Of a stretch of 64,000 bases of DNA, positions 1-12,048 are shown in pieces (position 1 is the stretch's first letter; every line of letters starts with the position of its first letter). The notes beneath the pieces are model-generated. The model was not told the DNA's origin and searched no databases. It was given only the letters and a program-made list of their open reading frames with translations. The stretch is from assembly GCA_036873755.1 (NCBI GenBank), contig JAVTVY010051717.1, forward strand, positions 124,001 to 188,000. Direction: 5' to 3'. This DNA is from Hanleya hanleyi. Lineage: Eukaryota > Mollusca > Polyplacophora > Lepidopleurida > Hanleyidae. The translations under genes and the position numbers were made by a program.

Positions 1-3000
1 ATCAGCCATGTTTGTACAATACCCCATATGAGCGATTCAGTCATGTTTGTACAATACCCCATGTGAGCGATTCAGTCATGTTTGTACAATACCCCATGTG
101 AGCGATTCAGTCATGTTTGTACAATACCACATGGGAGCGATTCAGTCATGTTTGTACAATACTACATGGGAGCGATTCAGTCATGTTTGTACAATACCCC
201 ATATGAGCGATATCAGCCATATTTGTACAATACCTCATGTGAGCGATTCAGTCATGTTTGTACAGCGCCCCATGTGAGCGATTCAGTCATGTTTGTACAA
301 TACACCATGTGAGCGATTCAGTCATGTTTGTACAACACCCCATGTAAGCGATTCAGTCATGTTTGTACAATACCCCATGTGATCGATACAGTCATGTTCG
401 TACAATACCCTATATGAGCGATTCAGTCATGTATATACAATACCCCATATGAGCGATTCAGTCATGTTTGTACAATACCTCAAGTGAGCGATTCAGTCTT
501 GTTTGTACAATACCCCATGTGAGCGATTCAGTCATGTTTGTACAATACCCCATGTAAGCGATTCAGTCATGTTTGTACAATACCCCATATGAGCGATTCA
601 GTCAGGTTTGTACAATACCCCATATGAGCGATTCAGTCATGTTTGTACAACACCCCATCTGAGCGATTTAGTCATGTTTGTACAAAACCTCATGTGAGCG
701 ATTCAGTCATGTTTGTACAATACCCCATGTGAGCGATTATGTCATGTTTGTACAATACCCCATGTGAGCGGTTCAGTCACGTTTGTACAATACCCCATGT
801 GAGCGATTCAGTCATGTTTTTACAATACCCCATGTGAGCGATGTCAGTCATGTTTGTAAAATACCCCATGTGAGCGATTCAGTCATGTTTGTACAGTACT
901 CCATGTGAGCGATTCAGTCATGTTTGTACAACACCCCATGTGAGCGATTCAGCCATATTTGTACAATACCCCATGTGAGCGATATCAGTCCTGTTTGTAC
1001 AATATCCCATGTGAGCTATATCAGCCATGATTGTACAATACCCCATGTGAGCGATATCAGCCATGTTTGTACAACACCCCATGTGAGCGATTCAGTCGTG
1101 TTTCCACAATACCCCATGTGAGTGATATCAGCTATGTTTGTACAATACCCCATGTGAGCGATTCAGTCATGTTTGTACAGTACCCCATGTGAGCGATATC
1201 AGCCATGTTTGTACAATACCCCATGTGAGCGATTCAGTCATGTTTGTACAGTACCCCATGTGAGCGATATCAGCCATGTTTGTACAATACCCCATGTGGG
1301 CGATATCAGCCATATTTGTACAATACCCCATGCGATCGATATCAGCCATGTTTGTAAAATACCCCGTGTGAGCGATATCAGCCATGTTTGTACAATACCC
1401 CATGCGAGCGATATCAGCATGTTTGTACAGTACCCCATGTGAGCGATATCAGCCATGTTTGTACAATATCCCATGTGAGCGATATCAGCCACGTTTGTAA
1501 AATACCCCATGTGAGCGATATCAGCCATGTTTGTACAGTACCCCATGTGAGCGATATCAGCCATGTTTGTACAGTACCCCATGTGAGCGATATCAGCATG
1601 TTTGTACAATACCCCATATGAGCGATTCAGTCAGGTTTGTACAATACCCCATATGAGCGATTCAGTCATGTTTGTACAACACCCCATCTGAGCGATTCAG
1701 TCATGTTTGTACAAAACCTCATGTGAGCGATTCAGTCATGTTTGTACAATACCCCATGTGAGCGATTATGTCATGTTTGTACAATACCCCATGTGAGCGG
1801 TTCAGTCACGTTTGTACAATACCCCATGTGAGCGATTCAGTCATGTTTTTACAATACCCCATGTGAGCGATGTCAGTCATGTTTGTAAAATACCCCATGT
1901 GAGCGATATCAGCCATGTTTGTACAATACCCCATGCGAGCGATATCAGCATGTTTGTACAGTACCCCATGTGAGCGATATCAGCCATGTTTGTACAATAT
2001 CCCATGTGAGCGATATCAGCCACGTTTGTAAAATACCCCATGTGAGCGATATCAGCCATGTTTGTACAGTACCCCATGTGAGCGATATCAGCATGTTTGT
2101 ATAATACCCCAAATATCAGCCATGTTTGCAAAATATCGCTCTCTGATATGTGAGCGATATCAGCCATGTTTGTACAGTACCCCATGTGAGCGATATCAGC
2201 ATGTTTGTACAGTACCCCATGTGAGCGATATCAGCCATGTTTGTACAGTACCCCATGTGAGCGATATCAGCCATGTTTGTACAATACCCCATGTGAGCGA
2301 TATCAGCCATGTTTGTACAGTACTCCATGTGAGCGATATCAGCCATGTTTGTACAATACCCCATGTGAGCGATATCAGCCATGTTTGTACAGTACCGCAT
2401 GTGAGCGATATCAGCCATGTTTGTACAATACCCCATGTGAGCGATATCAGCCATGTTTGTACAGTACCCCATGTGAGCGATATCAGCATGTTTGTACAGT
2501 ACCCCATGTGAGCGATATCAGCCATGTTTGTACAGTACCCCATGTGAGCGATATCAGCCATGTTTGTACAATACCCCATGTGAGCGATATCAGCATGTTT
2601 GTACAGTACCCCATGTGAGCGATATCAGCCATGTTTGTACAATATCCCATGTGAGCGATATCAGCCACGTTTGTAAAATACCCCATGTGAGCGATATCAG
2701 CCATGTTTGTACAGTATTCCATGTGAGCGATATCAGCCATGTTTGTACATTAATTCGTGTGAGCGATATCAGCCATGTTTGTACATTAATTCGTGTGAGC
2801 GATATCAGCCACGTTTGTAAAATACCCCATGTTAGCGATATCAGCCATGTTTGTACAGTATTCCATGTGAGCGATATCAGCCACGTTTGTAAAATACCCC
2901 ATGTGAGCGATATCAGCCATGTGTGTACAGTATTCCATGTGAGCGATATCAGCCATGTTTGTACATTAATTCGTGTGAGCGATATCAGCCATGTTTGTAC

Positions 3001-3978
3001 AATAATTCATGTGAGCGATATCAGCCATATTTGCACAATGCCTCATGTGAGCGATACCAGCCATGTTTGTTCAATACCCCATGCGAGCGATATCAGCATG
3101 TTTGTAGCGATATCAGCCATGTTTGTACAATACCCCAAGTGAGCGATATCAGCCATGTTTGCAAAATACCCCATGTGAGCGATATCAGCCATGTTTGTAC
3201 AGTATTCCATGTGAGCGATATCAGCCATGTTTGTACAGTATTCCATGTGAGCGATATCAGCCACGTTTGTAAAATACCCCATGTGAGCGATATCAGCCAT
3301 GTTTGTACAGTATTCCATGTGAGCGATATCAGCCACGTTTGTAAAATACCCCATGTGAGCGATATCAGCCATGTTTGTACATTAATTCGTGTGAGCGATA
3401 TCAGCCATGTTTGTACATTAATTCGTGTGAGCGATATCAGCCACGTTTGTAAAATACCCCATGTGAGCGATATCAGCCATGTTTGTACAGTATTCCATGT
3501 GAGCGATATCAGCCACGTTTGTAAAATACCCCATGTGAGCGATATCAGCCATGTTTGTACAGTATTCCATGTGAGCGATATCAGCCATGTTTGTACATTA
3601 ATTCGTGTGAGCGATATCAGCCATGTTTGTACAATAATTCATGTGAGCGATATCAGCCATATTTGCACAATGCCTCATGTGAGCGATACCAGCCATGTTT
3701 GTACAATACCCCAAGTGAGCGATATCAGCCATGTTTGCAAAATACCACATGTGAGCGATATCAGCCATGTTTGTACAGTATTCCATGTGAGCGATATCAG
3801 CCATGTTTGCACGATGCCTCATGTGAGCGATATCAGCCATGTTTGTACAATACCCCATGTGAGCGATATCAGCCATGTTTGCACAATACCCCATGTGAGC
3901 GATATCAGCCATGTTTGTACAATACCCCATGAGAGCGATATCAGCCATGTTTGTACAATACCCCATGTGAGCGATATC
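1..3978. repeat. 35/36-bp satellite array
   Basis: About 110 head-to-tail copies of a unit of the form ATGTTTGTACAATACCCCAT followed by GTGAGCGATTCAGTC (35 bp) or GTGAGCGATATCAGCC (36 bp). The first ~1.1 kb is mainly the 35-bp form. From ~1,170 onward the 36-bp form with an internal GATATC dominates. Because 36 is divisible by three and the unit lacks stops in several frames, the 36-bp part gives long artificial open frames on both strands (12-residue repeats such as CERYQPCLYNTP); these are not genes. Runs of variant units are repeated as blocks: 590-877 recurs at 1,619-1,906, exactly 1,029 bp further on, and the block around 1,401-1,510 recurs at ~1,932-2,040 and ~2,590-2,690. The array runs off the left edge and ends abruptly near 3,978. 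Confidence 0.97.
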
Positions 3979-4861
3979 CATCCAGCTGTCACCATCCATA
4001 GACAGATCCATAGCATTTTCAAGTATCGGATACTACTGTTGGTGAGATATTCTGTGCTCCGTTCCTCCCAGGTTCCCCCAAGCGTTTGAATCCACTGTAT
4101 ATTCATTTCAAACTATATAACATTTTCGTATTCAGTGTTACGGACAGAGTTCCATGCCCGACTTGACTGGTGCAGAATTTATTATTTATTGCGCAACTCA
4201 AAAGATCTTCCTATCCGCTTCAATTATTTGCTTCCCGTGGTTTCACCAGATTTGGCACTAAGCCAAATAAAGCGAATCCAGGTCGAGTTTTTCCACCTTT
4301 TCTTGTATTTGTTTCAAGCACTGTAGGGAAAAGCCTATAGTGAACTGGAACAATGTCAAATATTTATTGAGGGAATGTGATACTTGTGTAAGTGTACGTC
4401 ATATTCAAGATAACAATGTAATAATAAAACGTTTTTCCCCAATATTTCATTCGTATTCTGTCTCAGAGTATTCAAAGGTAGCTTTCTATCGTGGGGGAGA
4501 CGTTTCGATCACTGCCACTTTTGACGTCAGAGATGACTTCAGCGACGTCATACTTGAAGCGTCCTGTGCAGTCTACGGGACGGCGCGGCAATACAGAGAG
4601 TGGAACAGATTTGTAACAATGTTGCGTTATTTGAATTTGAATTTGAATTTATTTGCAATACACCTATTACAGGCCGAGCAAACACATGAGTAATACATAT
4701 TGCAATATCATCAGAAAATAAGCAATAAAGAAGAAGAGAATGGTATAATCCTATGTATATCTAGAATGAAAGTAACTCCAAAAACTGAAGTCATTGTGAT
4801 ATTTTGACATATTTTTTATAGCCAGAGATATACAACAATCTGCGTCTTCAGGAAATATAAT
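3979..4861. other. Gene-free stretch with one dispersed repeat copy
   Basis: No convincing gene is seen. Between about 4,387 and 4,625 there is a dispersed repeat whose second copy is at 13,564-13,790, same orientation. They share a segment around CGTCATATTCAAGATAACAA and a second segment around GACGTCATACTTGAAGCGTC. Short tandem GAATTT steps follow at ~4,634-4,654. The copy lies directly upstream of the PLE reading frame and might be part of that element's 5' region, although the second copy has no PLE beside it. Confidence 0.6.
4387..4625 (+). repeat. Dispersed repeat, copy 1 (partner at 13,564)
   Basis: Matches 13,564-13,790 in the same orientation, with blocks of strong identity (GTACGTCATATTCAAGATAA versus GTATACGTCATATTCAAGAT; then TTTTGACGTCAGAGATGA versus TTTTGATGTCAGAAATGA) separated by a diverged middle. 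It is non-coding as far as can be seen and its family is unknown. Confidence 0.75.
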
Positions 4862-6866
4862 ACCACCAAAAATCAGTAAAGTATGTCAAGATATAGCGTA
4901 TTTTCGGTTGTATCGTCCAGTGAACATAATCGAAACATCTCAAGATCGGCTTTTCTTGAAACTCAACTACTTAGATAAAGGACTGGACATTATTAATTTA
5001 CCGCGAATCCTGAATGATCCAGAGGTACGCAACGCTGTACCAAACTATTTTAAGTTCACAGAACCGCCTTGCATTTCATATAAGTATACTAAATCTATAG
5101 CCACCAAAATATTCAATTACTCCAATGCTGTCAGGGAGTTTGACTGGAATTTATACACGTCAGGAGGCTATAGTTGTGATTGTGAATCGTCGAACTTTAT
5201 CTATACACCATGCAAACATGTTGTGACTGGTGACCTTGATGTGGTGAGTGATAAGGACCTGAAATTACTCCTGATGAAAGGACCTAAATATAGAGAGCCG
5301 AGAAGAATAAATCTGAAGGCTGACCAGAAGATAGTCCTGTCTGCATTGGAACAGTACGTTATTGATTGGTCGAAGCGAGAAAAAGTTGAACCTACAGTAC
5401 TCGCTGATTGGCTGGACCTCACCAAAAGCAAGGTCGTTGAAACAATCCGCCATATTGACAGAAGTACTCTTCCCCAAGCAAAACAAGTACTGAGAAACCT
5501 CAATTCGCAAGAAGTTCTTGCAAATCTCCAGAGTAAATTCGTCATTGTCCCAGCAGACAAAGCTCCAAATAATATAATATTCATATGTAAATATTACTAT
5601 TACCAGGTGCTGGTTAAAGAATTGAGTGTAGACATATCATCATCAAATACGTCTACTTACTCCCAAACTTCAGATACTCTGGAAGTTTTATTTAACAATC
5701 ACAAAACGTTTCTCAGGGAAAGAGGTATTTGTCTTCCAACCAATCATAACGACATACCAAAAGTATAATGGACTCCCAAAATGCATAAATTACCATACAA
5801 AGCTAGATTCATAGCTGGTTCTAGAAGCTGCACCACCAAGCTTCTTTCAACCCTATTGACGAGGGCCCTTCAGGAGATAAAAGCATTTTGGGAAGGGTAT
5901 TGCGCCACTATTTCTAAAAACTCTGGCGTTGAATGTATGTGGATATTAAAAAACTCAAAATGTCTTACGGAGGAACTTGATGCTAAAGGTCACATACCGT
6001 ACAGACATGTATCCACATGGGATTTCTCGACTCTCTATACTACAATCCCTCATCAGGACCTTATTGACCGTCTAAGTTCATTAATAGTATCTGTGTTCAA
6101 GAAAACTGATCGTAGATATATTAATGTCGGAAGCCATAAAGCATTCTTTAGCTCTACTACATACAAGAGATATCATTCATGGGATGTTTCTTTGTTTATA
6201 GAGTTGCTTGAATTTCTCATTAAAAATATCTATGTGAAATTTGGCAACACAATATATCAGCAGCATATAGGTATTCCAATGGGTACTAATTGTGCACCCC
6301 TGTTGGCTGACCTGTATCTGTTCTCTTATGAATATGACTATATGCAGGCGCTTTCAAAAACCGATCCATTCAAAGCCCGTTCCTTCTCATTCACCAAACG
6401 CTATATAGACGATCTTCTCGCTGTGGATAATCGCTATATAAATGACGCAGTGAAGGATATATATCCACCTTCACTGGATTTGAAGGAAACTACAGATAGC
6501 CCTACAGGCACATCATATTTAGATCTATACCTCTACAAAAATGAAGCGGGCATTCTCTCTCGTCGACTTTATGACAAAAGAGATGATTACAATTTCGACA
6601 TCGTAAACTATCCCTTTCTGGACAGTAATATTCCAGTGGGACCTGCATATGGCGTATACATATCTCGCCTAGTAGCATTTGCTAGATCCTGTATTAATTG
6701 TGGCGATTTCAATCAACGTCACAAAACATTGTTACAGAAACTTATAAAACATGGCTATTCCTCCAAGCGCCTCCACTCAAAGTTTCTCAAATTTGGCGAT
6801 ACATATCGCATGCTGATAGCAAAATACGAACGTAGTGTACAAGATCTATGGCGTTACGTTTCGTAA
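4862..6866 (+). pseudogene. Penelope-like element reverse transcriptase, one in-frame stop
   Basis: A reverse transcriptase of the Penelope-like (PLE) class, which copies element RNA into nuclear DNA. It reads as one frame interrupted by a single TAA at 5,766-5,768; the codons on both sides stay in the same frame. The N-terminal part has the motifs LNYLDKGLDIINLP, YSCDCES, HVVTGDL and KGPKYREPRRIN, typical of the PLE N-terminal region. After the stop come LPYKARFIAGS, WDFSTLYTTIPH (first catalytic Asp), GIPMGTNCAPLLADLYL and RYIDDLLAVDN (catalytic Asp pair), then a thumb-like region ending at WRYVS. No ATG is evident at the 5' end, so the true start is uncertain. No GIY-YIG endonuclease follows on this strand, although canonical PLEs have one there. 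The nearest endonuclease piece is inverted at 8,771-9,164. The copy is young-looking but inactive. Confidence 0.9.
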
Positions 6867-8437
6867 CTTGTGTCTAATTCCGCTTAACCCGGGGCTAGGG
6901 GCCGTATGAACCCATGTACTTCAAGATCCTCATGATGCTCATATGAACAGTCACAATCAAAGCGTGACTGAGATACACCATTCTCTAGATAACGACTTTA
7001 GAACGATTATTATGGATTAAGAATACTGATCAGCGATACGGATTTTATATTTTTGGAACATCATGATGTCTTGTCGGCATCATTGAAAACTGTTGACCGC
7101 TTCTCTCTTGCGGGAAACTAGCCTATGTTTATGTATACTATGATTGTCTTTTTTGAATTTGGTGCTAATACTGTTATATGGGTATGGAATAGGTCTTTGG
7201 ATTATGGACGCGGATATTCTTTAATGGACGACGACTGAATTATGAATGACGGACTAGACACTTGTATTCAAGAAAACTGATCGTAGATATATTAATGTCG
7301 GAAGCCATAAAGCATTCTTTAGCTCTACTACATACAAGAGATATCATTCATGGGATGTTTCTTTGTTTATAGAGTTGCTTGAATTTCTCATTAAAAATAT
7401 CTATGTGAAATTTGGCAACACAATATATCAGCAGCATATAGGTATTCCATTGGGTACTAATTGTGCACCCCTGTTGGCTGACCTGTATCTGTTCTCTTAT
7501 GAATATGACGATATGCAGGCGCTTTCAAAAACCGATCCATTGAAAGCCCTTTCCTTCTCATTCACCAAACGCCATATAGACGATCTTCTCGCTGTGGATA
7601 ATCGCTATATAAATAACGCAGTGAAGGATATATATGCACCTTCACTGGATTTGAAGGAAACTACAGACAGCCCTACAGGCACATCATATTTAGATCTATA
7701 TCTCTATAAAAATGAAGCGGGCATTCTCTCTCGTCGACTTTATGACAAAAGAGATGATTACAATTTCGACATCGTAAACTATCCCTTTCTGGACAGTAAT
7801 ATTCCAGTGGGACCTGCATATGGCGTATACATATCTCGCTTAGTAGCATTTGCTAGATCCTGTGTTAAATGTGACGATTTTAATCAACGTCACAAAACAT
7901 TGTTGCAGAAACTTATAAAACAGGGCTATTCCACCAAGCGCCTCCACTCAAAGTTTCTCAAATTTGGCGATACATATCGCATGCTGATAGCAAAATACGA
8001 ACGTAGCGTGTAAGATCTATGGCGCTACGTTTCGTAACTTGTGTCTAATTCCGCTTAACCCGGGGCTAGGGGCCGTATGAACCCATGTACTTCAAGATCC
8101 TCATGGTACTCATATGAACAGTCACAATCAAAGCGTGACTGAGATACATCATTCTTTAGATGACGACTTTACAACGAATATTATGGATTAAGAATACTGA
8201 TCAGCGATACGGATTTGATATTTTTGGAACATCATGATGTCTTGCCGGCATCATTGAAAACTGTTGACCGCTTCTCTCTTGCAGGAAACAAGCCTATGTT
8301 TATGTATACTATGATTGTCTTTTTGAATTTGGTGCTAATACTGTTATATGGAATATGGAATAGGTCTTTGGATTATGGACGCGGATATTCTCTGATGGAC
8401 GACGGCTGAATTATGAATGACGGACTAGACGCTTGTA
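6092..8437 (+). repeat. Direct tandem duplication of PLE 3' half (unit ~1.17 kb)
   Basis: The segment beginning TTCAAGAAAACTGATCGTAG near 6,095 recurs at ~7,267 and the two copies stay collinear for about 1.17 kb, through the RT C-terminus and 3' non-coding tail. Divergence is a few per cent. Copy 1 ends GACGGACTAGACACTTG directly against copy 2, while copy 2 continues with different sequence after GACGGACTAGACGCTTGTAA. Partial head-to-tail tandems of this sort are known for PLEs. Confidence 0.92.
7264..8013 (+). pseudogene. PLE reverse transcriptase, 5'-truncated second copy
   Basis: Second copy of the C-terminal half of the PLE RT, open from the duplication junction with no start codon of its own. 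It keeps GIPLGTNCAPLLADLYL and the catalytic pair in HIDDLLAVDN (Tyr or Arg-Tyr replaced by His relative to copy 1). It stops one residue after YERSV because a CAA codon present in copy 1 is TAA here (8,011-8,013), removing the last few residues. Without the N-terminal fingers and the first catalytic Asp it cannot encode a working enzyme. Confidence 0.9.
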
Positions 8438-8550
8438 ATTCTATATTTCGGTACAGGTTATACCATCGTCAGGAATATACAGGTAGCAATTGTTCAAGTG
8501 TATATATACAGCGTGAATACAGTTAACCGTTCAAGCTGAACGTTCTATAT
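8014..8550 (+). other. PLE 3' non-coding tail
   Basis: Non-coding 3' tail of PLE copy 2, matching 6,845-7,260 of copy 1 up to about 8,437 and then unique. The part around ATTATGGACGCGGATATTCT (about 8,372) recurs in reverse orientation at 27,721-27,852 and, more weakly, at 48,984-49,053, so this tail is dispersed on its own as 5'-truncated insertions. Confidence 0.8.
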
Positions 8551-8770
8551 ATAATGGATAGTGAGCAGTTTTACAAAACATTTAACCTGAACACAATTCT
8601 TTACATAATATCAAGCTATGGTAGAGACAAAGATTCTATAAACAATGACTTGAACTCATTTGAACGCAATTCTTTAGATGCTTTCAAACCATTATTGAGG
8701 TCAGGACTTTTTTCTTTTATCGCAATAGCTTCCTTGAACATCAACTCATTCCAGTGCCTGGCATAGTCAA

Positions 8771-9164
8771 TTACTCTAGTGCAAGTAGTAGCATATGTGC
8801 AGTTGGTTTAAATTCCTTGACCGACCTGGTATTACGGCCTGGTAATAACATTAAGTCATAAATGTGCTGGAAAGCATCACATTTCATAACATGGGAGTGA
8901 ATTTCACTATTAGGATTAGAATGTTCATTTAATCTGGTCATTAAACATCTTTCTGTTTGCCCGAATATAATTTTTACCACACCCGGGACAGCAAAATTCA
9001 TATACAATGTAACTTTTTAGAAAGTCCGGAATATAATCTTTGTAGGACACAAATGTAGATAACTTGCGTGTATTATATATAACAATAAACCTAGCGGCAC
9101 CATTTAATAGCCGTTTCATTTTCTTGATAGTTCTGTTAACAATTCGTTCATCCTGTCTACCCAA
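8771..9164 (-). pseudogene. PLE GIY-YIG endonuclease fragment, frameshifted
   Basis: On the minus strand, overlapping frames together show the C-terminal region of a PLE: a segment with RKLSTFVSYKDYIPDFLKS, then YEFCCPGCGKNYI, and in the neighbouring frame QTERCLMTRLNEH followed by a HVMKCDAF segment. This is the layout of the GIY-YIG endonuclease (Cys motif, Tyr-Ile core, Arg in the conserved R-x3-H helix). The switch of frame occurs near 8,975-9,000, consistent with one small indel. It lies opposite in orientation to the RT copies just upstream, so it comes from a different, inverted insertion. It is non-functional. Confidence 0.8.
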
Positions 9165-9171
9165 AAAGGGT

Positions 9172-9219
9172 AAGCGGAGATATATTTTGGGATATATAAA
9201 AAATATATCTCCGCTTATA
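9172..9219. repeat. Perfect hairpin
   Basis: TAAGCGGAGATATATTTT and its reverse complement AAAATATATCTCCGCTTA face each other across a spacer of about 11 bases. It is an isolated perfect inverted repeat next to the inverted PLE endonuclease fragment and may be the terminal structure of that insertion. No gene is attached to it. Confidence 0.85.
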
Positions 9220-9638
9220 TGAAACTAATCTGTGGGACATCTGGGCTATGTATATGTTGAACGAGCCGTTACAAAATTAATATTGAATAGGGAATAGAAT
9301 ATTTTCTGAATTAATTAACCTGCTTACATTCTGCAGTGCACATGCTCACATTTGCTCTCTCCGTCCGAGGCACGGGTTTTACACAGTTGAAAATCAGTGT
9401 ACAGAGACCCAACCGCGGGGTCAGGACCCCACGCAAACCCTTATACTGGCAAGCCGACTAAGGCTCGGATTTCTCTCAATAAACCCTTCCAAAAGTTTCT
9501 GAAAAGTGTTCTTATCGCCAAGGCTTCCGTTACAGAAAAATTCAGCCACACAACAACCTAAATCGATATAGTGACTTAGTCGGTCTGATAGAAGTCGCCA
9601 ACGAATTTTTAAACAATGAGAAAAGCTACCGATCTTTG
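9220..9638. other. No recognisable feature
   Basis: No open frame, repeat partner or RNA gene could be supported here. It ends at the left target duplication of the foldback element. Confidence 0.5.
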
Positions 9639-9644
9639 GTCGTT

Positions 9645-11032
9645 AGTAGAATGTAAAAGGAGAGTTCGGGGCCAGGGAAGCCTGGAAGCTGACGTCATAA
9701 ATAGGTCGAAGTCGTGCATCTTTTTATAGAGTCGTGACTTTTTTTGCGGTGTTCGAGGTTATCGTCTATTTATGGAGACATACTTATAGCCCGGAGGTGC
9801 GGTGTTCATCGTCTATTTATAGAGCTCTACCTATAACCCGGTGTTCACCGAACCGTGACTATAGCGTGAGAAGTGTTTGCGGTGGTCTATATCCGTTCAG
9901 CGGGCGGTGTCTATAGTTAGCGATGGAACGTGACTAATGAAAGCAGCGGCTAATTCGGGAATTTTGCGCGGTGTCGTCTATATACGGAGCGTGAATAGCT
10001 CGAGAACATAATGAGAATAATCATTAATTTATAGTCTGTCGAGGGATCGTCGCGGCGCACCCCGTACATATGAGTGTTGCGGTGTTCTAGGTCGAGTATA
10101 TACTGCACACGAATAGCACGAAGACATTCGAAAACGTTATAATATGCGAGTCACGTGTGTAGGGGATGATCTTATAAATGGGTAGATAACTCGCATTTCT
10201 CCATTCACCTCGAGGAGTGGTCAAAACCGATACACACCATGTTTCATGACGATATGGTGACCTATTTATGGGGGCAGAGTGGCCTACTTACTTACGGTGA
10301 CCTAGTGGTCTACATATGGTGATCTAGTTATGGTGACCTAGCGACCTACTGATGGTGGCCTACTGACCTACTTATCGTGACTTACTGACCTATTTACTTA
10401 TGGTGACCTACATACGGTGACCTAGTGACCTACTTTTCGTGACCTATTGATCTTTTTAATTTTTTTTACATTTTTTCAATTATTTTTTTAGTGACGTAAT
10501 AGGCTTCCATGACGTTTTCGAATGTCTTCGGGCTATTCGTGTGCAGTATATACTCGACTTAGAACACTGCAACACTCATATGTACGGGGTGCGCCGCGAC
10601 GATCCCTCGACAGGCTATAAATTAATGATTATTCTCATTATGTTCTCTAGCTATTCACGCTCCGTATATAGACGACACCGCGCAAAATTCCCTAATTAGC
10701 CGCCTGCTTTCATTAGTCACGCTCCATCGCTAACTATAGACACCGCCCACTGAACGGATATAGAACACCGCAAACACTTCTCACGCTATAGTCACGGTTC
10801 GGTGAACACCGGGTTATAGGTAGAGCTCTATAAATAGACGATGAACACCGCACCTCCGGGCTACCAGTATGGCTCCATAAATAGACGATAACCTCGAACA
10901 CCGCCAAAAAAAAGTCACGACTCTACAAAAAGATGCACGACTTCGTCCTATTTATGACGTCATCTCGACCTACTTATGACGTCATCAGCTTCCAGGCTTC
11001 CCTGGCCCCGAACTCTCCTTTTACATTCTACT
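9645..11032. mobile_element. Foldback element with ~490-bp inverted arms and 6-bp target duplication
   Basis: The left arm (9,645 to ~10,137) and right arm (~10,510 to 11,032) are near-perfect reverse complements, starting AGTAGAATGTAAAAGGAGAG and ending with its complement. The arms contain repeated steps such as GGTGTTC, CGTCTATTTAT and GACGTCAT. The ~370-bp loop consists of short GGTGACCTA / GACCTACTTA tandem steps and a T-rich tract. GTCGTT stands immediately outside both ends (9,639-9,644 and 11,033-11,038), a clear 6-bp target-site duplication. There is no transposase, so it is a non-autonomous foldback/MITE-type element whose family is not recognised. A 6-bp duplication is what Polinton-type integrases make, but other enzymes cannot be excluded. 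Confidence 0.92.
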
Positions 11033-11038
11033 GTCGTT

Positions 11039-11639
11039 TTAGGCACTTTAGTATGGGAGCGCTTGTAGCAAACACAGATTTACGTACAGTTTAATGTTCT
11101 CACAAACGTATCAATTTTTATAACTGGGAATAACTGTTAATTATTTGATGAACGAGGGACGCAAAAAAAGAAACAATTGGAAATATCCCTCTTTCCGTCA
11201 TTCATGATAGATGCAGGGAACTACATTAAGGGAGTACTTGCGGCCTAATTATGGGTCCCCCCCCCATCACCACCACCTTTCCAATCCACGGGCCTGCCTC
11301 CTATAGCCCTGTCGAAAGCGTCGCCAGTGATTTTGCTGCGGTTCTTGTACTGGGCCCGATGATAGAAAGTGAATGGAAGTGGATTTACGAATTTTTCCAC
11401 GCGAAGAAAATCCTGATACTGAAAGTATAAACAAATGCTTGATTGACAGTTCCTGACCGGAGGCGGTGGGTGAGATGCGTGTGCAACCTGTAACCATTTG
11501 GGTCATCTATACGCGGTAAGACTGACCCTGGGATCGTGTGTATCCATTTACAGCCTACTTTCGACACCTGCAAGAGGGAATTTCCAGAAATCAATACCAC
11601 GTGACTTCGTCAGCCAATCAGCTAAAGTCTACCGACGTA
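11039..11639. other. No recognisable gene
   Basis: No supported coding region is seen. A C-tract lies at ~11,258-11,267. Short open frames on both strands here have no recognisable content. Confidence 0.5.
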
Positions 11640-12048
11640 ACCCCGCATCCTCCCCATAGCGCATGCTCCATTTCGCAGGCTCCATTACCATCCCTGCCTC
11701 CAATAGAGGAAGTTGACCTTAACTACGTTGCTATGACGTATAGGGGAAAACCCACGTACGCACGGTTCAGTTTGAATCCAGCCGAACAACTCCTTCATTG
11801 TTGCACACGAGCGAACTACTTTTCATATGCTCTGTCCAGATAAACAGGGGAAATAATCGCCAGATAATTCTTTTTAACGCTATGGTAACAGAGGTATTAT
11901 GCAGAATTGAAAAGTAATCGAAATATTCGGCAAACATCTATTTTACTAAAAATGATGTCACTTCCGGTGATGTGCGCGAAGGCCCCGAATCCGGTCCAAA
12001 AATTTGACTGGTGGCTGGGGTGTTATTAGACCCCCAGCGAGGTGGTTG
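11640..12048 (+). repeat. Dispersed ~400-bp repeat, copy 1 (partner at 57,165)
   Basis: Matches 57,165-57,555 in the same orientation over roughly 400 bp. Shared landmarks in order are CGCATGCTCCATTTC, AACTACGTTGCTATGACGT, AACAACTCCTTCA, TCATATGCTCTGTCCAGATA, TTCGGCAAACATCTATTTTA and ATTAGACCCCCAGCGAGGTG. It is non-coding; an open frame through it has no recognisable protein. No terminal repeats were seen, so its class is unknown. Confidence 0.88.

Noticed and set aside
47..4089. Long open frames on both strands across the 35/36-bp satellite (up to 388 residues)
   Set aside because: They are direct translations of the tandem unit, overlap one another in several frames and have no independent start or domain.
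6867..7262. Hammerhead ribozyme in the PLE tail
   Set aside because: PLE tails often carry one, but I could not find CTGATGA and GAAA with a stem between them here.
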